NCBI RefSeq assembly: GCF_026151205.1
Contig: NC_087075.1
Coordinates: 9,904,303 to 9,968,302, forward strand
Reading direction: 5' to 3'
Source: Bolinopsis microptera
Lineage: Eukaryota > Ctenophora > Tentaculata > Lobata > Bolinopsidae
DNA length: 64,000 nucleotides
Shown here: positions 34,220 to 45,791 of the stretch, one piece after another
Numbering within the stretch: the stretch's first letter is position 1
How the letters are laid out: each line of letters starts with the position of its first letter
Translations under genes and position numbers: made by a program
Notes under the pieces: generated by a model
Database searches by the model: none
What the model saw: the letters and a program-made list of their open reading frames with translations, nothing else
Told to the model about the DNA's origin: nothing

Positions 34220-34860
34220 ATAGAGAATGAAGGAAAAGATACCCCTGTATGTACTTTTGATCAAATCAGAGATGATTTTCTTGAGAACCAAGAATTGGGA
34301 TACGTCCTTTTTGGAATTATTACTGCAGCTGGGATTCATCATCGAAACAATAATTTTCATTCTGATCACGACCCAAGCAACTCGTAGACACAGGATCAGT
34401 GGCGTAACGAAAGGCCCTGCTGACCCCGCTGTGCAGGGGGGCGCCGTCTTAGGGGGGCGCCAAATCGTCGTTTGAATGTGGGACAATTTCGAAAACTTAA
34501 CTAAAGTACTAGCAAAACTGCGCGTTTTGCTCTAGATACACACTTTTTTAGAGATTTTACCGGCGTATTCTTTAAAATCACCTAATTTGTTCAATTTTAG
34601 GGAGGGGCACCAAAAGGGGAGGGGGCGCCAACAGGGGGGCGCATTTTTCGCCAACAGGCAACGTTACGCCACTGCACAGGATTATTCCATTTATGATTAT
34701 TTTGTTACTTATTGTTGTTATTTTACGCTTCTATGTGGATGTCAATGAGTAAACTTGTCAGTATCTGTCCATTTTTCTGATTTAGGAACATTCAGGGAGG
34801 ATGTTCTCATAACATTTTGATATTTCTATGTTTTATAGGGACTGTGCACTAATTGTTTGT
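34220..34860 (+). pseudogene. Decayed membrane-region sequence of the second ART-like gene
   Basis: In one frame 34227-34395 reads IPLYVLLIKSEMIF, then LLLQLGFIIETIIFILITTQ and ATRRHR. This matches MPMYVLHVCLIKSEMKF, LLLQLGFFIETIIIIVILIT and TQATRRYK of the first gene, with in-frame 6-bp gaps and many silent changes. The match resumes at 34683-34850 (cgcttctatgtgg, atgagtaaac, ggatgttctcataa, atttctatgttttatagg). Stops and frameshifts separate it from the ORF ending at 34076, and a MITE splits it at 34397-34674. So this gene once encoded the same fusion and lost it. Confidence 0.8.
34397..34674 (+). mobile_element. hAT-type MITE, 278 bp, 8-bp TSD
   Basis: Perfect 13-bp terminal inverted repeats cagtggcgtaacg / cgttacgccactg and a perfect 8-bp duplication cacaggat (34389-34396 and 34675-34682). 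The rest is G-rich ends (gggggcgcc words) around an AT-richer core. It is inserted in the decayed membrane-coding sequence of the second ART-like gene. The same element, opposite orientation, is at 57671-57959. Decayed pieces are at 13590 and 27250. Confidence 0.92.
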
Positions 34861-34869
34861 AATTATAAC

Positions 34870-35711
34870 TTGTTTGTAATTATTACTTGTTTGCTATTGC
34901 AGAAGTTAATTACCCTTATTATACACATACTGTTTAGTTTCATTTCACATGAGATGTATTTTTCCCCTACTCTTGCCGAAGGCAAAAATATCGTAGGGAA
35001 TAAGTAATCGGGTTTGGATATATGAGGTGGCCCGACGGTCCTACGATGTCGACAAAAGTCTGCTCCTTCGCAATATAGACCACTCCCCTATATTCTATAA
35101 TTAAGTGTATAGGAAGCGTATGTTATGCTGCGCGCGACGCTAGCCATGTGTTAATTAATTACGGTGAAATTCCTCCTTCGCAAAGTTATTTTCCGCAATT
35201 TTCTGCATTTATTAAATGTTGATGCGCGGCGCTGCATTGGTGAAATAAATCGTCAATTTTTACCATGCACAAATCCTACTCATTTATAAAAAACCATTGC
35301 ATAGTATGTAAATATGTTGCACTTTTTTCCAGTCACACTTTTCACTCAAAAGAATTGATGGTACAAGTACATCGTAGGGAAAATTGATCGTGCGTGGTTT
35401 AACCGCGGCGAAATTCTTGTTAATGTCAATTTGCAACTTGAAATATGATGAGGTTCAACAAGAAACATGATGATGCTTTAAAAGTAAATACGTGACACGG
35501 CATACGATATGCTGGGAAATTTACTGTAGGAACTAATATACAGCACCTGGGAGCACGTTTCTGAGCTTGGCACAGAATAGAGTTCAGTCACAGTACCCAA
35601 TCTCTGTATCAGAGACGTTTCACGTTAGCTATAAAGGGGGAGACAGCTTCCATTCGACTACGAAATTAATGCTAGATTACCCCACAAACGAACAAACAAA
35701 CAAACAATCAC
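34870..35711. other. Intergenic, possible foldback remnant
   Basis: No supported gene. Around 34960-35390, tttttcccctac...cgtaggga at the left and catcgtagggaaaattg at the right could be the ends of a diverged inverted-repeat element with GC-rich islets (gctgcgcgcgacgctagcc). I found no target duplication. Confidence 0.3.
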
Positions 35712-38700
35712 CTGGGTATGACATCATAAGAGATCCTCCTCTGTCTAGGTTTGTTGCCAGGGGAGGAGTTGTTTGTGATAACAGGTTGACTGGCACACCT
35801 CCTCACACTACCTGCTCCTCCGTACCCTTTCAGTTCACTGTCGTCTTTAGAGGTTACTGCGAGGTTTTTGCATAGTTAGGAATGTATTATTGGGAGAAGA
35901 ACATAGTGAGCGTCGTCCAGCCCCAGGAATTTGTACCCAATAGCCACAGTGAGCTCGTGCCCCAGAGCATCGAAAATACTCGAAATACTCGAGCTTCTAA
36001 TTCATCTATTGCAATGGTATTCGTGTTGTTTTCGGGCGCACTGATCTGCGAAACAAAGTACTGGGGCCCGACGTCACTGCATGGCTGAAAATCTGAGACA
36101 AAGGGGTCTGGGGTAAACGGTTCAGCAGCAGGAAGAGGTGAATACTAGATACATTTTAGTATTATCAACGGGAATTCGCTACAATTAAATTCTTTAAAGA
36201 ATGTATGAGCTTGATCGTCTGTTTGGTGCTGGTTATGTTGTTGGACCACGGGACTTGTCTGCAGGGTGTATGTCCCCTTAAGCTATATTTACTTTACTAT
36301 ATGACATGGGATACCATTAATAATCATGCATATCTAGAGTCTAGACTCACTCTTGCCGTTTCCGATGCTGGGAAACCTATTGATGGTCTGCAGCTCCGCA
36401 GGGGCCTCCAAAGCCTGACCCCTTTTAAACCTACTCCCGAACAACACAGGACTTTTCTTTTCACTGACTGGCTCTGGGGAACCTTGCTCACTGGTCTCCT
36501 TCTTCACTGAAAATAAGGTCTTGGATGTGATATTTTGTTAAGGAGTTTTGAGCGTCATAGGCGTCTAGCATTCTCTTTGAGACCCAATAAAATATATACC
36601 ATATAATACATATACATGCATAAAGTATATATGGAGACTAGAATATTGTTGATCATCCTTAAATTATAAATGTCGTTTAATGATTTGTTGAAAACGAATT
36701 ACCACTTTCTCGATCTGTGGGCTGTTGTTATGGCCTTAAAAAATCTGAAAACTTAAGAAAAACTTATGAAAACCTTAAGAAAAACTCAAAAAAAAACTCA
36801 AAAAAAACCTAACAGTGAATTGACTAATTAAATATTTAATTGATCGCAAATAATCACAAATTAAACCTGGTTCCTTGTTCTGTCCCTGCATGATATATTT
36901 CCACTGGGGGTTCTTCTCAAAGTCTATCATATTAGACATATTATTAAGCTCATCTAACAGGTTATTCATGCTCTCTGTCTTCTTGTCCCCGGAGGTAGTA
37001 TCTGAGGCTTGGTCCCCATCCTGGTGTAATACAACAATCAATCACTTTGACAGCACAATCAAGATTGCAACTTTCGATTGTATTAAATCATATATAATAC
37101 TTTTGTAAATAAACTATGCACCAAATTATGAATAACAATATTTGTTTAAAGTGGTGAGTAGTGCTCATGGTATAATATTGTGTAGAAATTTCAAATTGAA
37201 CAAAGAATAAAATAAATAAATAAAATAAGGGACATAATGTGAACCTGATTTGAAGTGTTAGAAGCTGACTTGTTGTCGTTCCTCCCTCCAACTGCACTAG
37301 CATTGTCACTATCATCTGAGTCCTCTACCTGAGGGAGAACATACGTGACAACAGTGTCATTATACTGGATAGTTACCTTAACCGAGGACGATTAACACAA
37401 GTCGTTTGAAAGGTTCTGTAGCAACATCCAAATATATTATTCAAATGTTTGACGCCCCCTACCACTACCAGAACTACGTAAGTGGGTATTATTTTGAATT
37501 ACTTATTAATTAAAAAAATTACTTTGAATTTTGCGAACAGCATTGTGAGGCGCTTGTTTTCTTTAACCTTCTGAACTCTCTCTACAAACAGCTCCAACTC
37601 CCTGGCCTCCAAAGAGTAACGCTTTAGCTCTGAAATATATCATAGAGAGAAAAAGCACAATGGCTGTAAATTATTAACATGGAGTAACATTTTGGCTCTG
37701 AAATAAATAGAGTATGAGGATTGAGGACCAATCATGAATGGATATTAACAGTAGAAAGTTATTGAACTCTATGAGCTATCTAATAAAGGCAGTTTCTCAA
37801 TTTCAATCACAACATTTCCCTCTGATTTAAGTAAGTTACCAATGTGACGCATGCTCTCCAATGTAGCTTTCTGCTGAGCAATTTCCTTTCTCGCAGTATT
37901 TTTTATAACTCGCCTCCTTTTATTTAGGACACTCATTTCTTTGATGCTTTTTCTTGGCCGTCTCCTATCACGGACCATCACCTGACGAAAAAAGAGTCAG
38001 CTGATAATTTGGCTGCCAGACCTTGGGTCAGAGGTGATATGACCACCATATACGTCATCAAGTAATTAACATACACTCATACTAGAATATTCTAAAAGAT
38101 CGATAATGTCGTGTTGGAGCAATGGCCAATAGGCATGCACTCCAGCTTCTTTTGGGGGCCAAGTCGGAATATTTTGAGAGCAGTTTATCACCCACCACAG
38201 ATTTTGGATTGATTTTGGATCACAGCTCATTATGTACTTTAACTTTTACAATTAATTTATACCACTTTTTAAAATATTCATGACTTTAGCACACCGAAAA
38301 ATGGGTCAGCTTATTTTGTGATGTTTTGGTATCACGTGACTTAACATCACGTGATTTGAAGCTTACTTGCAATATTTAAGGAAGCAAAAAAACACCATCG
38401 AATATTTATCCCTTCACAAAATTTCGGCAATGCTGGTCAATTATCACGTGATGTGAAAAAATGACATTCGTTGTGATTATACCCGGATGAAAAACCACCA
38501 GGAAAACTCTAAGTTATAAAGCACATTACCTGAGGAGATGCCTATTTCATATACTCGACATCAACACGACTCAAAAAATGAATAAAAACGTACGGTATTG
38601 TTCAACAGTGAATATAAATATCCACATAGGTCGGGAGAGCGGAATATTGATTAAAAATTTAATATCACGTGATCAACATTTTGCTTAATATAATATCGCT

Positions 38701-39609
38701 CGTGGTCGGACTTTTCTTGACTTACGAAGAGAATCATATCCATGATTGCATGTCAATAATTTCATTGTGGCGAGGAAAATATCAAATTTTCAATCACGTA
38801 AGGACATGCATCATGTCAAAATTACCGGTGTCAACCATCTTTTGTTCTGGATGAATTTCAGTGTTGTACCACAGCTGCAGAAATGTTGGTTGATATAAAG
38901 GTTGATAAAAGCTCTTGTTAACTATAATAATACATTAACTGATCGAAGTTAAGTGGCTATTTTTTGAGTTTTTTGCGGACATGTTTTAGATAATTGTTAT
39001 GACCATGGTATATGGTAGTTGCGAACTAGACAAGATTTCTAAATAATGAAAATACTGTGGCAGAATCACCCCACAAGTGTGGTGATCTTGCATAGATAGC
39101 AATTAGCAGCAGTGTTAACTAAGTGAGATGTACGTTTCGCTTGGGCGCATTTGTCTAATTCAGATCCGCTGTGCTTCCATAGTGATTACCACAAGCTTAC
39201 CGTGGAAATGGAAGTCAACTTTTTCAACCTTTAACACGATCATGATGCAGTTGACATCTTAAACATTTGTTACGATCCAACTGTATATCGTTCATTGTAA
39301 TTAACACAGTCGTGAAACAAAAAAGAAGAAGCACAAATTTGGAGAGATAATTGATATGCTTTTAAATGTTGCCGGTAGATATGCACGTTTGCAAAAAGGC
39401 GATTTACCGACAGCCTTGATTGAGAAATTTAACATAACGTAATGAACGGGATTTCGATTGAGGAGTTAAACATTTTTGGAATGAGTGGGTTTATGATCAA
39501 TCGTCACCCGACGTAAATAAAAATAATATTCTCGAGCTATATTAGATATCACTCACAAAAACTTTAATCGTGTCCGCCTCTTCTTCAGAATGAGTATGAG
39601 GAGACCGAC
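35712..39609 (-). CDS. Seven exons of an unrecognised charged, coiled-coil protein
   Basis: The exons are 39609-39557, 37981-37840, 37629-37523, 37328-37245, 37020-36867, 36506-36351 and 35856-35712. All are bounded by AG/GT and join in phase (about 279 residues). In order: SEEEADTIKVF, then very basic MVRDRRRPRKSIKEM, a helical LKRYSLEARELELFVERVQK, an acidic VEDSDDSDNAS, MNNLLDELNNMSNMIDFEKN, a linker with SPVLFGSRFKRGQAL, and RRISYDVIP. There is no signal peptide or membrane helix, so a cytoplasmic or nuclear protein is likely. I do not recognise the family. Both ends are open. The last exon leaves phase 2, which fits the exon starting at 25666, so the gene may continue across the ART-like pair. 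Confidence 0.68.
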
Positions 39610-39730
39610 CTGTAAACACATTGTACCAGCTGTACAGTGTACATGATCAGTGATCACATTAGTTAGACTGTATTCTGAAGCAGTAATGTAACTACATATT
39701 CAATAATAAAACCCAGCCATTGAGCCATCT

Positions 39731-40110
39731 TCTGCATAATTCAGAACTTGACCTTGAGTACCTTATCACCATGTCTCCACAGCTGAAATGTGTGGCGCGG
39801 AACATTCTCCGGAGACTGTATTTACTGAGCACACCTCACTTCTTTATCAGTTTATCTTCATTGTATAGTGTTCAAAATGTATAATAAACCCGTAAATACA
39901 ACCAACGAAACTTCACTTCATTCCCTATCTTCTGAGCACATCATTCTCTTATCAGCTGCGGACAATGTTCGAAAGTACTCTTCTGCATAATTCTCAGCCT
40001 TACTTTGAGTACCTAATCTCTATATCTTCACGGTAAAAGTGTGGAGTAAAACATTTCTCATCAGAAAAGATATCTACTGAGTACTTTGCCTCCGTATCAG
40101 CTTATCTATT
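39731..40110. repeat. Diverged ~250-bp direct duplication upstream of the GPCR
   Basis: The stretch from tctgcataattc at about 39731 and again at about 39981 shares ttgagtacc, a gtctccac/atcttcac phrase, aagtgtgg and ctgagyac words. It lies in the 5' flank of the GPCR gene and holds no coding sense. Confidence 0.5.
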
Positions 40111-40261
40111 AACCACTTCCTTGTTCAGCTTATATAGCGTACCCTGAGGCAACAATGTACTCAAGTACATATTATCTCAGTTTTGCTTGAGTGGTTTCCG
40201 CATATTCCACGAAAATCATCCCGATTTGCTTGTGTGATCTCTGCTGATTTCTTACCAAAAC

Positions 40262-41588
40262 ATGATATACAACTACTCTAACCAGACGCTGTTTGGCATA
40301 AAAAGCAGCCCCGAAAGATACACTTTTGTAACCTGGGTAGTATTCGTAGTGCTCTGCTCGTTTATCGGGGACACCAGTATACTCATCGCCTCCCTCAAGT
40401 ACAAGGCCCTGAAACTCCACAGTGTCATGATAACGTTCATCCAGCACCTAGCTGTATGTGACCTCCTCAACTCCCTGGGTAACTTCCTACCTTCCGTTAT
40501 CTCCGCCTTTGCTAACTGTGAGTACTTTGGGGAGGAAGTGAGGTACCTCAGGTTCTGGATAACCTACTACAACAACACTGTTAGTATAGGACTGATCTGC
40601 GCTATGACACTCACCAAGTTACTCCTAATAAAGTACCCGCTACGAACAGCTGCCTGGCACTCTGAACAAGCTAACAAGGTGAATATCATTCAAGTTTTTT
40701 TATTGAATTGATGTATAGCCAAGACGAGTCCGTTATAGTGTTTTTCTTGGTAATCTCATGTTTAATTCTTGTTTAATTCCAAGGTGTGTGGAGGAATCTG
40801 GTTGCTGTCCGTCTGTGTGCCTTCTCTTCACATCCTGGTTGATAAACACGATGTTATCTTCGATTACCGAGTTTACAGCTGCATGTACGCGTACTCGTCA
40901 GATGTTTGGAAGGTTTTGTTGCCATTAACGGCAGTTCTGATTGTGTATATCCCGACTATCACCATCATAGTTGCAACAGCGATGCTACTGAGAGAGGCAG
41001 TGAGAGTAGCTAGATCTCAGCTCCGTTGGCAGGGTATTATAACTGTGGTTCTTACTGCGGCAGTTTACACTCTCTCTTTCTTGCCATATGGGATATACTG
41101 CATTGCAGAGCCGCTAGTGGTGAAGGATCCCTTAACTCCGGGATATTTCTACACTTATTACTACAGGTATTCTTTAAGTTTACTGAATATTACAGAATGA
41201 GCGGATATTTCCTAGTACAATAAATGTTAGGACCATTTATATTGGCATAAGTTACCGAATTAAAGTATTATTTTCTAATAATTTTGCATGTTGCATGCAC
41301 GATCCAGTTTAATATTGTTTTGTTTTATTTGATAATGTACTTATTTAATAATAATAATATCCTTGCAGGATGACGTGGGTGTTTGTGAGTTTCAATGTTC
41401 TCGCCAACTTCTTCATATACAGTTTGACTGTTACTAGTTTCAGAGCATTTCTGAAGACAAAGATGGGGAATGTCATGTCGAGTGTGTATCGTTCATCTTC
41501 TAATTCAGGTGAATTGTTAAATTTTGAAAACCCAATCCGTTCTGCTCATATTGAGAATATGATATTCTCATATTTTTTAAATAACTAG
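40262..41588 (+). CDS. Class A (rhodopsin-like) G-protein-coupled receptor
   Basis: This three-exon gene codes for 339 residues: exon 1 40262-40678 (phase 0), exon 2 40784-41166 (phase 2) and exon 3 41369-41588. Seven helices are visible: WVVFVVLCSFIGDTSILIAS, MITFIQHLAVCDLLNSLG (with the LAxxD motif), NNTVSIGLICAMTLTKLLLI, GGIWLLSVCVPSLHILV, PLTAVLIVYIPTITIIVAT, VLTAAVYTLSFLPYGIYC and FVSFNVLANFFIYSLTV. One Cys before helix 3 (NCEYF) and one in loop 2 (YSCMYAY) can form the usual disulphide. The DRY triplet is replaced by TKL (LTKLLLIKYPLR) and NPxxY by ANFFIY, so it is an atypical member. The N-terminus has an NYSNQT sequon. Ligand unknown. It lies antisense to, and possibly within an intron of, the minus-strand gene. 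Confidence 0.92.
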
Positions 41589-42581
41589 AGGTCATAAATA
41601 CGCATTTGTGTTTTATTAACTCTCAAAATCATTACTTGGTATAACAGGCGTACATGATAAATTGATTTTAGTAGTAAAATGTCATTTAACACAGATGGAA
41701 GAACTACTGATAAGAGTAATAGATCCATACAAGCAAGCAACCTAGAGGAGACGATAAAACTAAAAGAAACATCGGTGATATGAAAACACATCCTGTAATT
41801 GAAATACAAGGAACCTATACGTATAAGACCAGGGTGAACGAAGTACACTTCAAACTATTCCACAGTTCCACTGGTGGCTGATGTGGCAGTCTAAAAAGAT
41901 CAAATGATATACAGAGGGATTAAAACTGTTTTGTAGATCACATTTTGACCACTCCATAAAATGTGAACTCTGAACTGTGATTTGACACTGGTATAAGATG
42001 AGCCATCCTATATATAGAAACGGAATAATAAACCTCGTTTTGGCAGGCAAAAGAAAGTATGTCCTCCCACAGGAATACAAAAATATTAATGAGGGGAGAA
42101 CTAAAATAATATTTAATAAAGCATCCTGGTTCGTATCATTTTTTCTTAAAAAATCTTAGATTTTAAAAACATTTTAAAGCATTTTCCGCGAATTTTGCTT
42201 ATGTTAAATATGCAAAAGGTGGCAGGATTGTTGAATTGAAATTGTTTTCTATTTTTATGGTTTTGTTTGAATGCGTATGTGCTTTGTAATTGCAATTCAC
42301 ATGATTATTTTTTATATTATTAAAAAAATTGTTGTTGTTCCTACATCTGACATTGAAATACATGATTGATAAACAAAATCTGGGTAGACAGTGGACAAGA
42401 AAATCACGTTACTTTTGTTTTCGTTTCTGCAGCCGATCAAAACGCTCTTACCTAAATCCCAAACCCAACCCTAGCCCTAACCCTAACCACAACCCCGACT
42501 AAAAAAGGTTTACACTTTAAAAGTAAAATAATTAGGTAAACAAAATGATCAGTCACTGAAAATAACTGGTGACATACTAAC
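41589..42581. other. 3' flank of the GPCR; telomere-like words at 42466-42490
   Basis: AT-rich without a gene. At 42466-42490 aaccctagccctaaccctaacc gives three to four telomere-type CCCTAA units, the second such spot in the window. Confidence 0.5.
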
Positions 42582-42714
42582 CGCGTTATTGGCATTAGCT
42601 AAGCCTTCCTGTTCCTTTAGCTTCTTGAGTAGTTTAGCCTTCTTCCTTTTACTTTCTTCATCATTCTTCCCGTTGGCAGTCGTATCAGCTAACTCCAACA
42701 TTCCACCGTCTTTC
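42582..42714 (-). CDS. Single lysine-rich exon, gene unknown
   Basis: A 133-bp open exon between a TTGCAG acceptor and a GTTAGT donor. It encodes KDGGMLELADTTANGKNDE followed by SKRKKAKLLKKLKEQEG. It enters in phase 2 and leaves in phase 0. It cannot join directly to 39609-39557, which needs phase 1, so a further exon would be required if it is the same gene. The style (charged, helical) is similar. Confidence 0.55.
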
Positions 42715-42817
42715 CTGCAATTTTTGATAATTAATTATTAGTTACTACAGTTGAATAATAATTAATAAGTATGACTGAGTACAGTTGTAAGTAATTTATA
42801 GATAATGAATTTGTTAT

Positions 42818-44064
42818 CCTGACCCTGACCCTGACCCTGACCCTGACCCTGACCCTGACCCTGACCCTGACCCTGACCCTGACCCTGACCCTGACCCTGA
42901 CCCTGACCCTGACCCTGACCCTGACCCTGACCCTGACCCTGACCCTGACCCTGACCCTGACCCTGACCCTGACCCTGACCCTGACCCTGACCCTGACCCT
43001 GACCCTGACCCTGACCCTGACCCTGACCCTGACCCTGACCCTGACCCTGACCCTGACCCTGACCCTGACCCTGACCCTGACCCTGACCCTGACCCTGACC
43101 CTGACCCTGACCCTGACCCTGACCCTGACCCTGACCCTGACCCTGACCCTGACCCTGACCCTGACCCTGACCCTGACCCTGACCCTGACCCTGACCCTGA
43201 CCCTGACCCTGACCCTGACCCTGACCCTGACCCTGACCCTGACCCTGACCCTGACCCTGACCCTGACCCTGACCCTGACCCTGACCCTGACCCTGACCCT
43301 GACCCTGACCCTGACCCTGACCCTGACCCTGACCCTGACCCTGACCCTGACCCTGACCCTGACCCTGACCCTGACCCTGACCCTGACCCTGACCCTGACC
43401 CTGACCCTGACCCTGACCCTGACCCTGACCCTGACCCTGACCCTGACCCTGACCCTGACCCTGACCCTGACCCTGACCCTGACCCTGACCCTGACCCTGA
43501 CCCTGACCCTGACCCTGACCCTGACCCTGACCCTGACCCTGACCCTGACCCTGACCCTGACCCTGACCCTGACCCTGACCCTGACCCTGACCCTGACCCT
43601 GACCCTGACCCTGACCCTGACCCTGACCCTGACCCTGACCCTGACCCTGACCCTGACCCTGACCCTGACCCTGACCCTGACCCTGACCCTGACCCTGACC
43701 CTGACCCTGACCCTGACCCTGACCCTGACCCTGACCCTGACCCTGACCCTGACCCTGACCCTGACCCTGACCCTGACCCTGACCCTGACCCTGACCCTGA
43801 CCCTGACCCTGACCCTGACCCTGACCCTGACCCTGACCCTGACCCTGACCCTGACCCTGACCCTGACCCTGACCCTGACCCTGACCCTGACCCTGACCCT
43901 GACCCTGACCCTGACCCTGACCCTGACCCTGACCCTGACCCTGACCCTGACCCTGACCCTGACCCTGACCCTGACCCTGACCCTGACCCTGACCCTGACC
44001 CTGACCCTGACCCTGACCCTGACCCTGACCCTGACCCTGACCCTGACCCTGACCTGACCCTGAT
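42818..44064. repeat. CCCTGA hexanucleotide array, ~1.25 kb
   Basis: Roughly 205 almost perfect units of ccctga (tcaggg). Only the right end is degenerate (cctgacctgaccctgatctag). The RVRV and GQGQ reading frames on the minus strand are products of the repeat. It resembles a one-base variant of the telomere unit and lies 330 bp from true CCCTAA words. Confidence 0.97.
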
Positions 44065-44127
44065 CTAGACACATTGCTCTGGGCACGATGTCTTGCCTGA
44101 CATGACCTGACCTGACTATCCTAATCA

Positions 44128-44545
44128 TGAAGGATCAGTAAAAATACATTTTGGAGTGAAGGGAAGAATTGAGAAAAATCCCTAAAAATGGAAATTAAAA
44201 GGATCAGTAGGAAATAAATCTTGGAGTGAAATGAGGTAAAACTCCAAAGATGGAAATTAGACTGGTCAGTTAGAAGTAAATTTTGGAGTGAAACTGAAAG
44301 GAGGCAAGACCCCATAGACGGAAATTAAGCTGATCAGTAAAGAATACATCTTTGGAGTGTAAGGACTAAGGAGGTAAGACCCGAAAGATGGAAATTAAAC
44401 TGATCAACAGGAAATACATTTTGGAGTGAAATGAGGTAAAACCCGAAAGATGGAAATTAAACTGATCAGTAAGAAATACATTTTGGAGTATAAAGAAAAA
44501 AAAATCCAAAGATGGAAATTAAACTGATCAGTAAGAAATACCCAG
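44128..44545. repeat. ~65-bp tandem repeat, six to seven copies
   Basis: Units of the form ctgatcagtaagaaatacat, ttttggagtg, gaggtaaaac, ccgaaagatggaaattaaa, with length and base variation. It lies immediately beside the hexanucleotide array, with no gene inside. Confidence 0.85.
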
Positions 44546-45710
44546 TTATCGGAGGTAGAGTCGCCATACTATCCCTTCTACCGGACATGACGTAGAATCA
44601 CCAAACTTTGCGGAGTAACTTTGCAGAGGAACGACGATAAAACTCGCTCTAGTTAAAGAAATGGTCCGGTTTTCTGACGCACTGCTGTAAGGATCGAAAC
44701 GAAACAATTCCTTCTAGTACATTAAAACACATAATCCTCTCAAGAGAACAATATACGTATGCATTAAAATCGAACTCTCTGATTAATCCCGTCTAATATA
44801 TATATATAATATATATATCGTATCATATATAGCTCTCTATAGCTGATGACATTAAAAATTCTCGTCTTACGACTGTTCATATCACACGGTGAAGAGACCA
44901 CGTGACTGGCTTGTGGTGAGAGACTAGGCATTGTTCTTGGTCAGCACGGCTGGTGTGCTGTAAACTGTAGTGTGCGGAGAATAACTTTGCGGAGGGAGCT
45001 TTAGTGAGGGTTTTTTAACTTTCTGGCTGGTGATTTTCAAGTTTGCTAAATTGATTATGGTTTTTTAAAACGTTGTTTTAAAATGTTGTTCAAAACATTC
45101 CTGTAATTGCTTTTTTGATCATGTCAGCTCTTGGAAGGATGACTTTTGATGAATTGAATAAGAATGTGTTATCAATAGGATGTTACACAAAGCCTGATAT
45201 GCATCGTAATTTGTAAAAAAGACGGTGAATAGAAGATAATTCAGTTTAACACATAGTTGTAACCTCACCCGCACCGTGTCTGTGCAGAAAGGGCTGGATC
45301 TTTTTTGAAGCTTTAAAAGCTGGTTTGCAATCTATGCATGATACCTCTTGTACCATGGTACGCTCAGCTCTATTACTAGTTTGAGTTGATTTCAAATAGA
45401 GATAAGAGTATAAAAGGTGGAAACGTCATTTTATCATATCATTATGAGTCATGTGCAATTTCGATCTTTCTTAAAAACATGATGATGAAATTATCTTTGT
45501 TTTGTCTATCCACGATGCTGTCGACCAATAACAATATGCATTAACATTAATGTTTTTTGTTCCACGAATAAATTTTAAAATGATCCTAATAAGATCATAA
45601 GAATTCCGCGACCGTACGAATACAGAATGCCTATTCTCTTCTAGATTAATCTATGATTATGAATATATAAATCTTCAGTTGATATTTGTATTGCATAATC
45701 TAAATCAGCC
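44546..45710. other. Intergenic, no gene recognised
   Basis: AT-rich. An AT palindrome (taatatatatatataatatatata) lies near 44795. No supported exon. Confidence 0.45.
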
Positions 45711-45717
45711 GCCAGGA

Positions 45718-45791
45718 TGTTGAAGCTGGGCGTAATCGTGATAATTATGTTAACGTCTGCAACTGATTGTGTCATAAATACGGGAGAACGG
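45718..45791 (+). CDS. Candidate orphan first exon encoding a signal peptide
   Basis: ATG at 45718 opens MLKLGVIVIIMLTSATDC and VINTGER, a convincing secretory leader, ending GAACG|GTAATT, a plausible donor. I found no downstream exon that clearly continues it. Decayed LINE sequence follows at 46.25 kb, so the gene may be broken or the call may be chance. Confidence 0.35.

Noticed and set aside
34142-34387. Frame with FPIIAGDFNS and SDHDP, resembling an endonuclease/exonuclease/phosphatase fold
   Set aside because: The same DNA in another frame aligns with the membrane helices of the neighbouring gene, with 6-bp gaps and many silent changes. That frame was the selected one. The GDFN match is probably chance.
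35950-36150. Possible exon reading VSDFQPCSDVGPQYFVS on the minus strand
   Set aside because: The exon at 36506-36351 joins the exon at 35856-35712 directly in phase, and this stretch has no clear donor. It is kept out of the gene model.
42731-44128. Long minus-strand RVRV and GQGQ proteins
   Set aside because: They are translations of the CCCTGA hexamer array. A six-base unit keeps several frames open and shows no codon bias or flanking coding signal.
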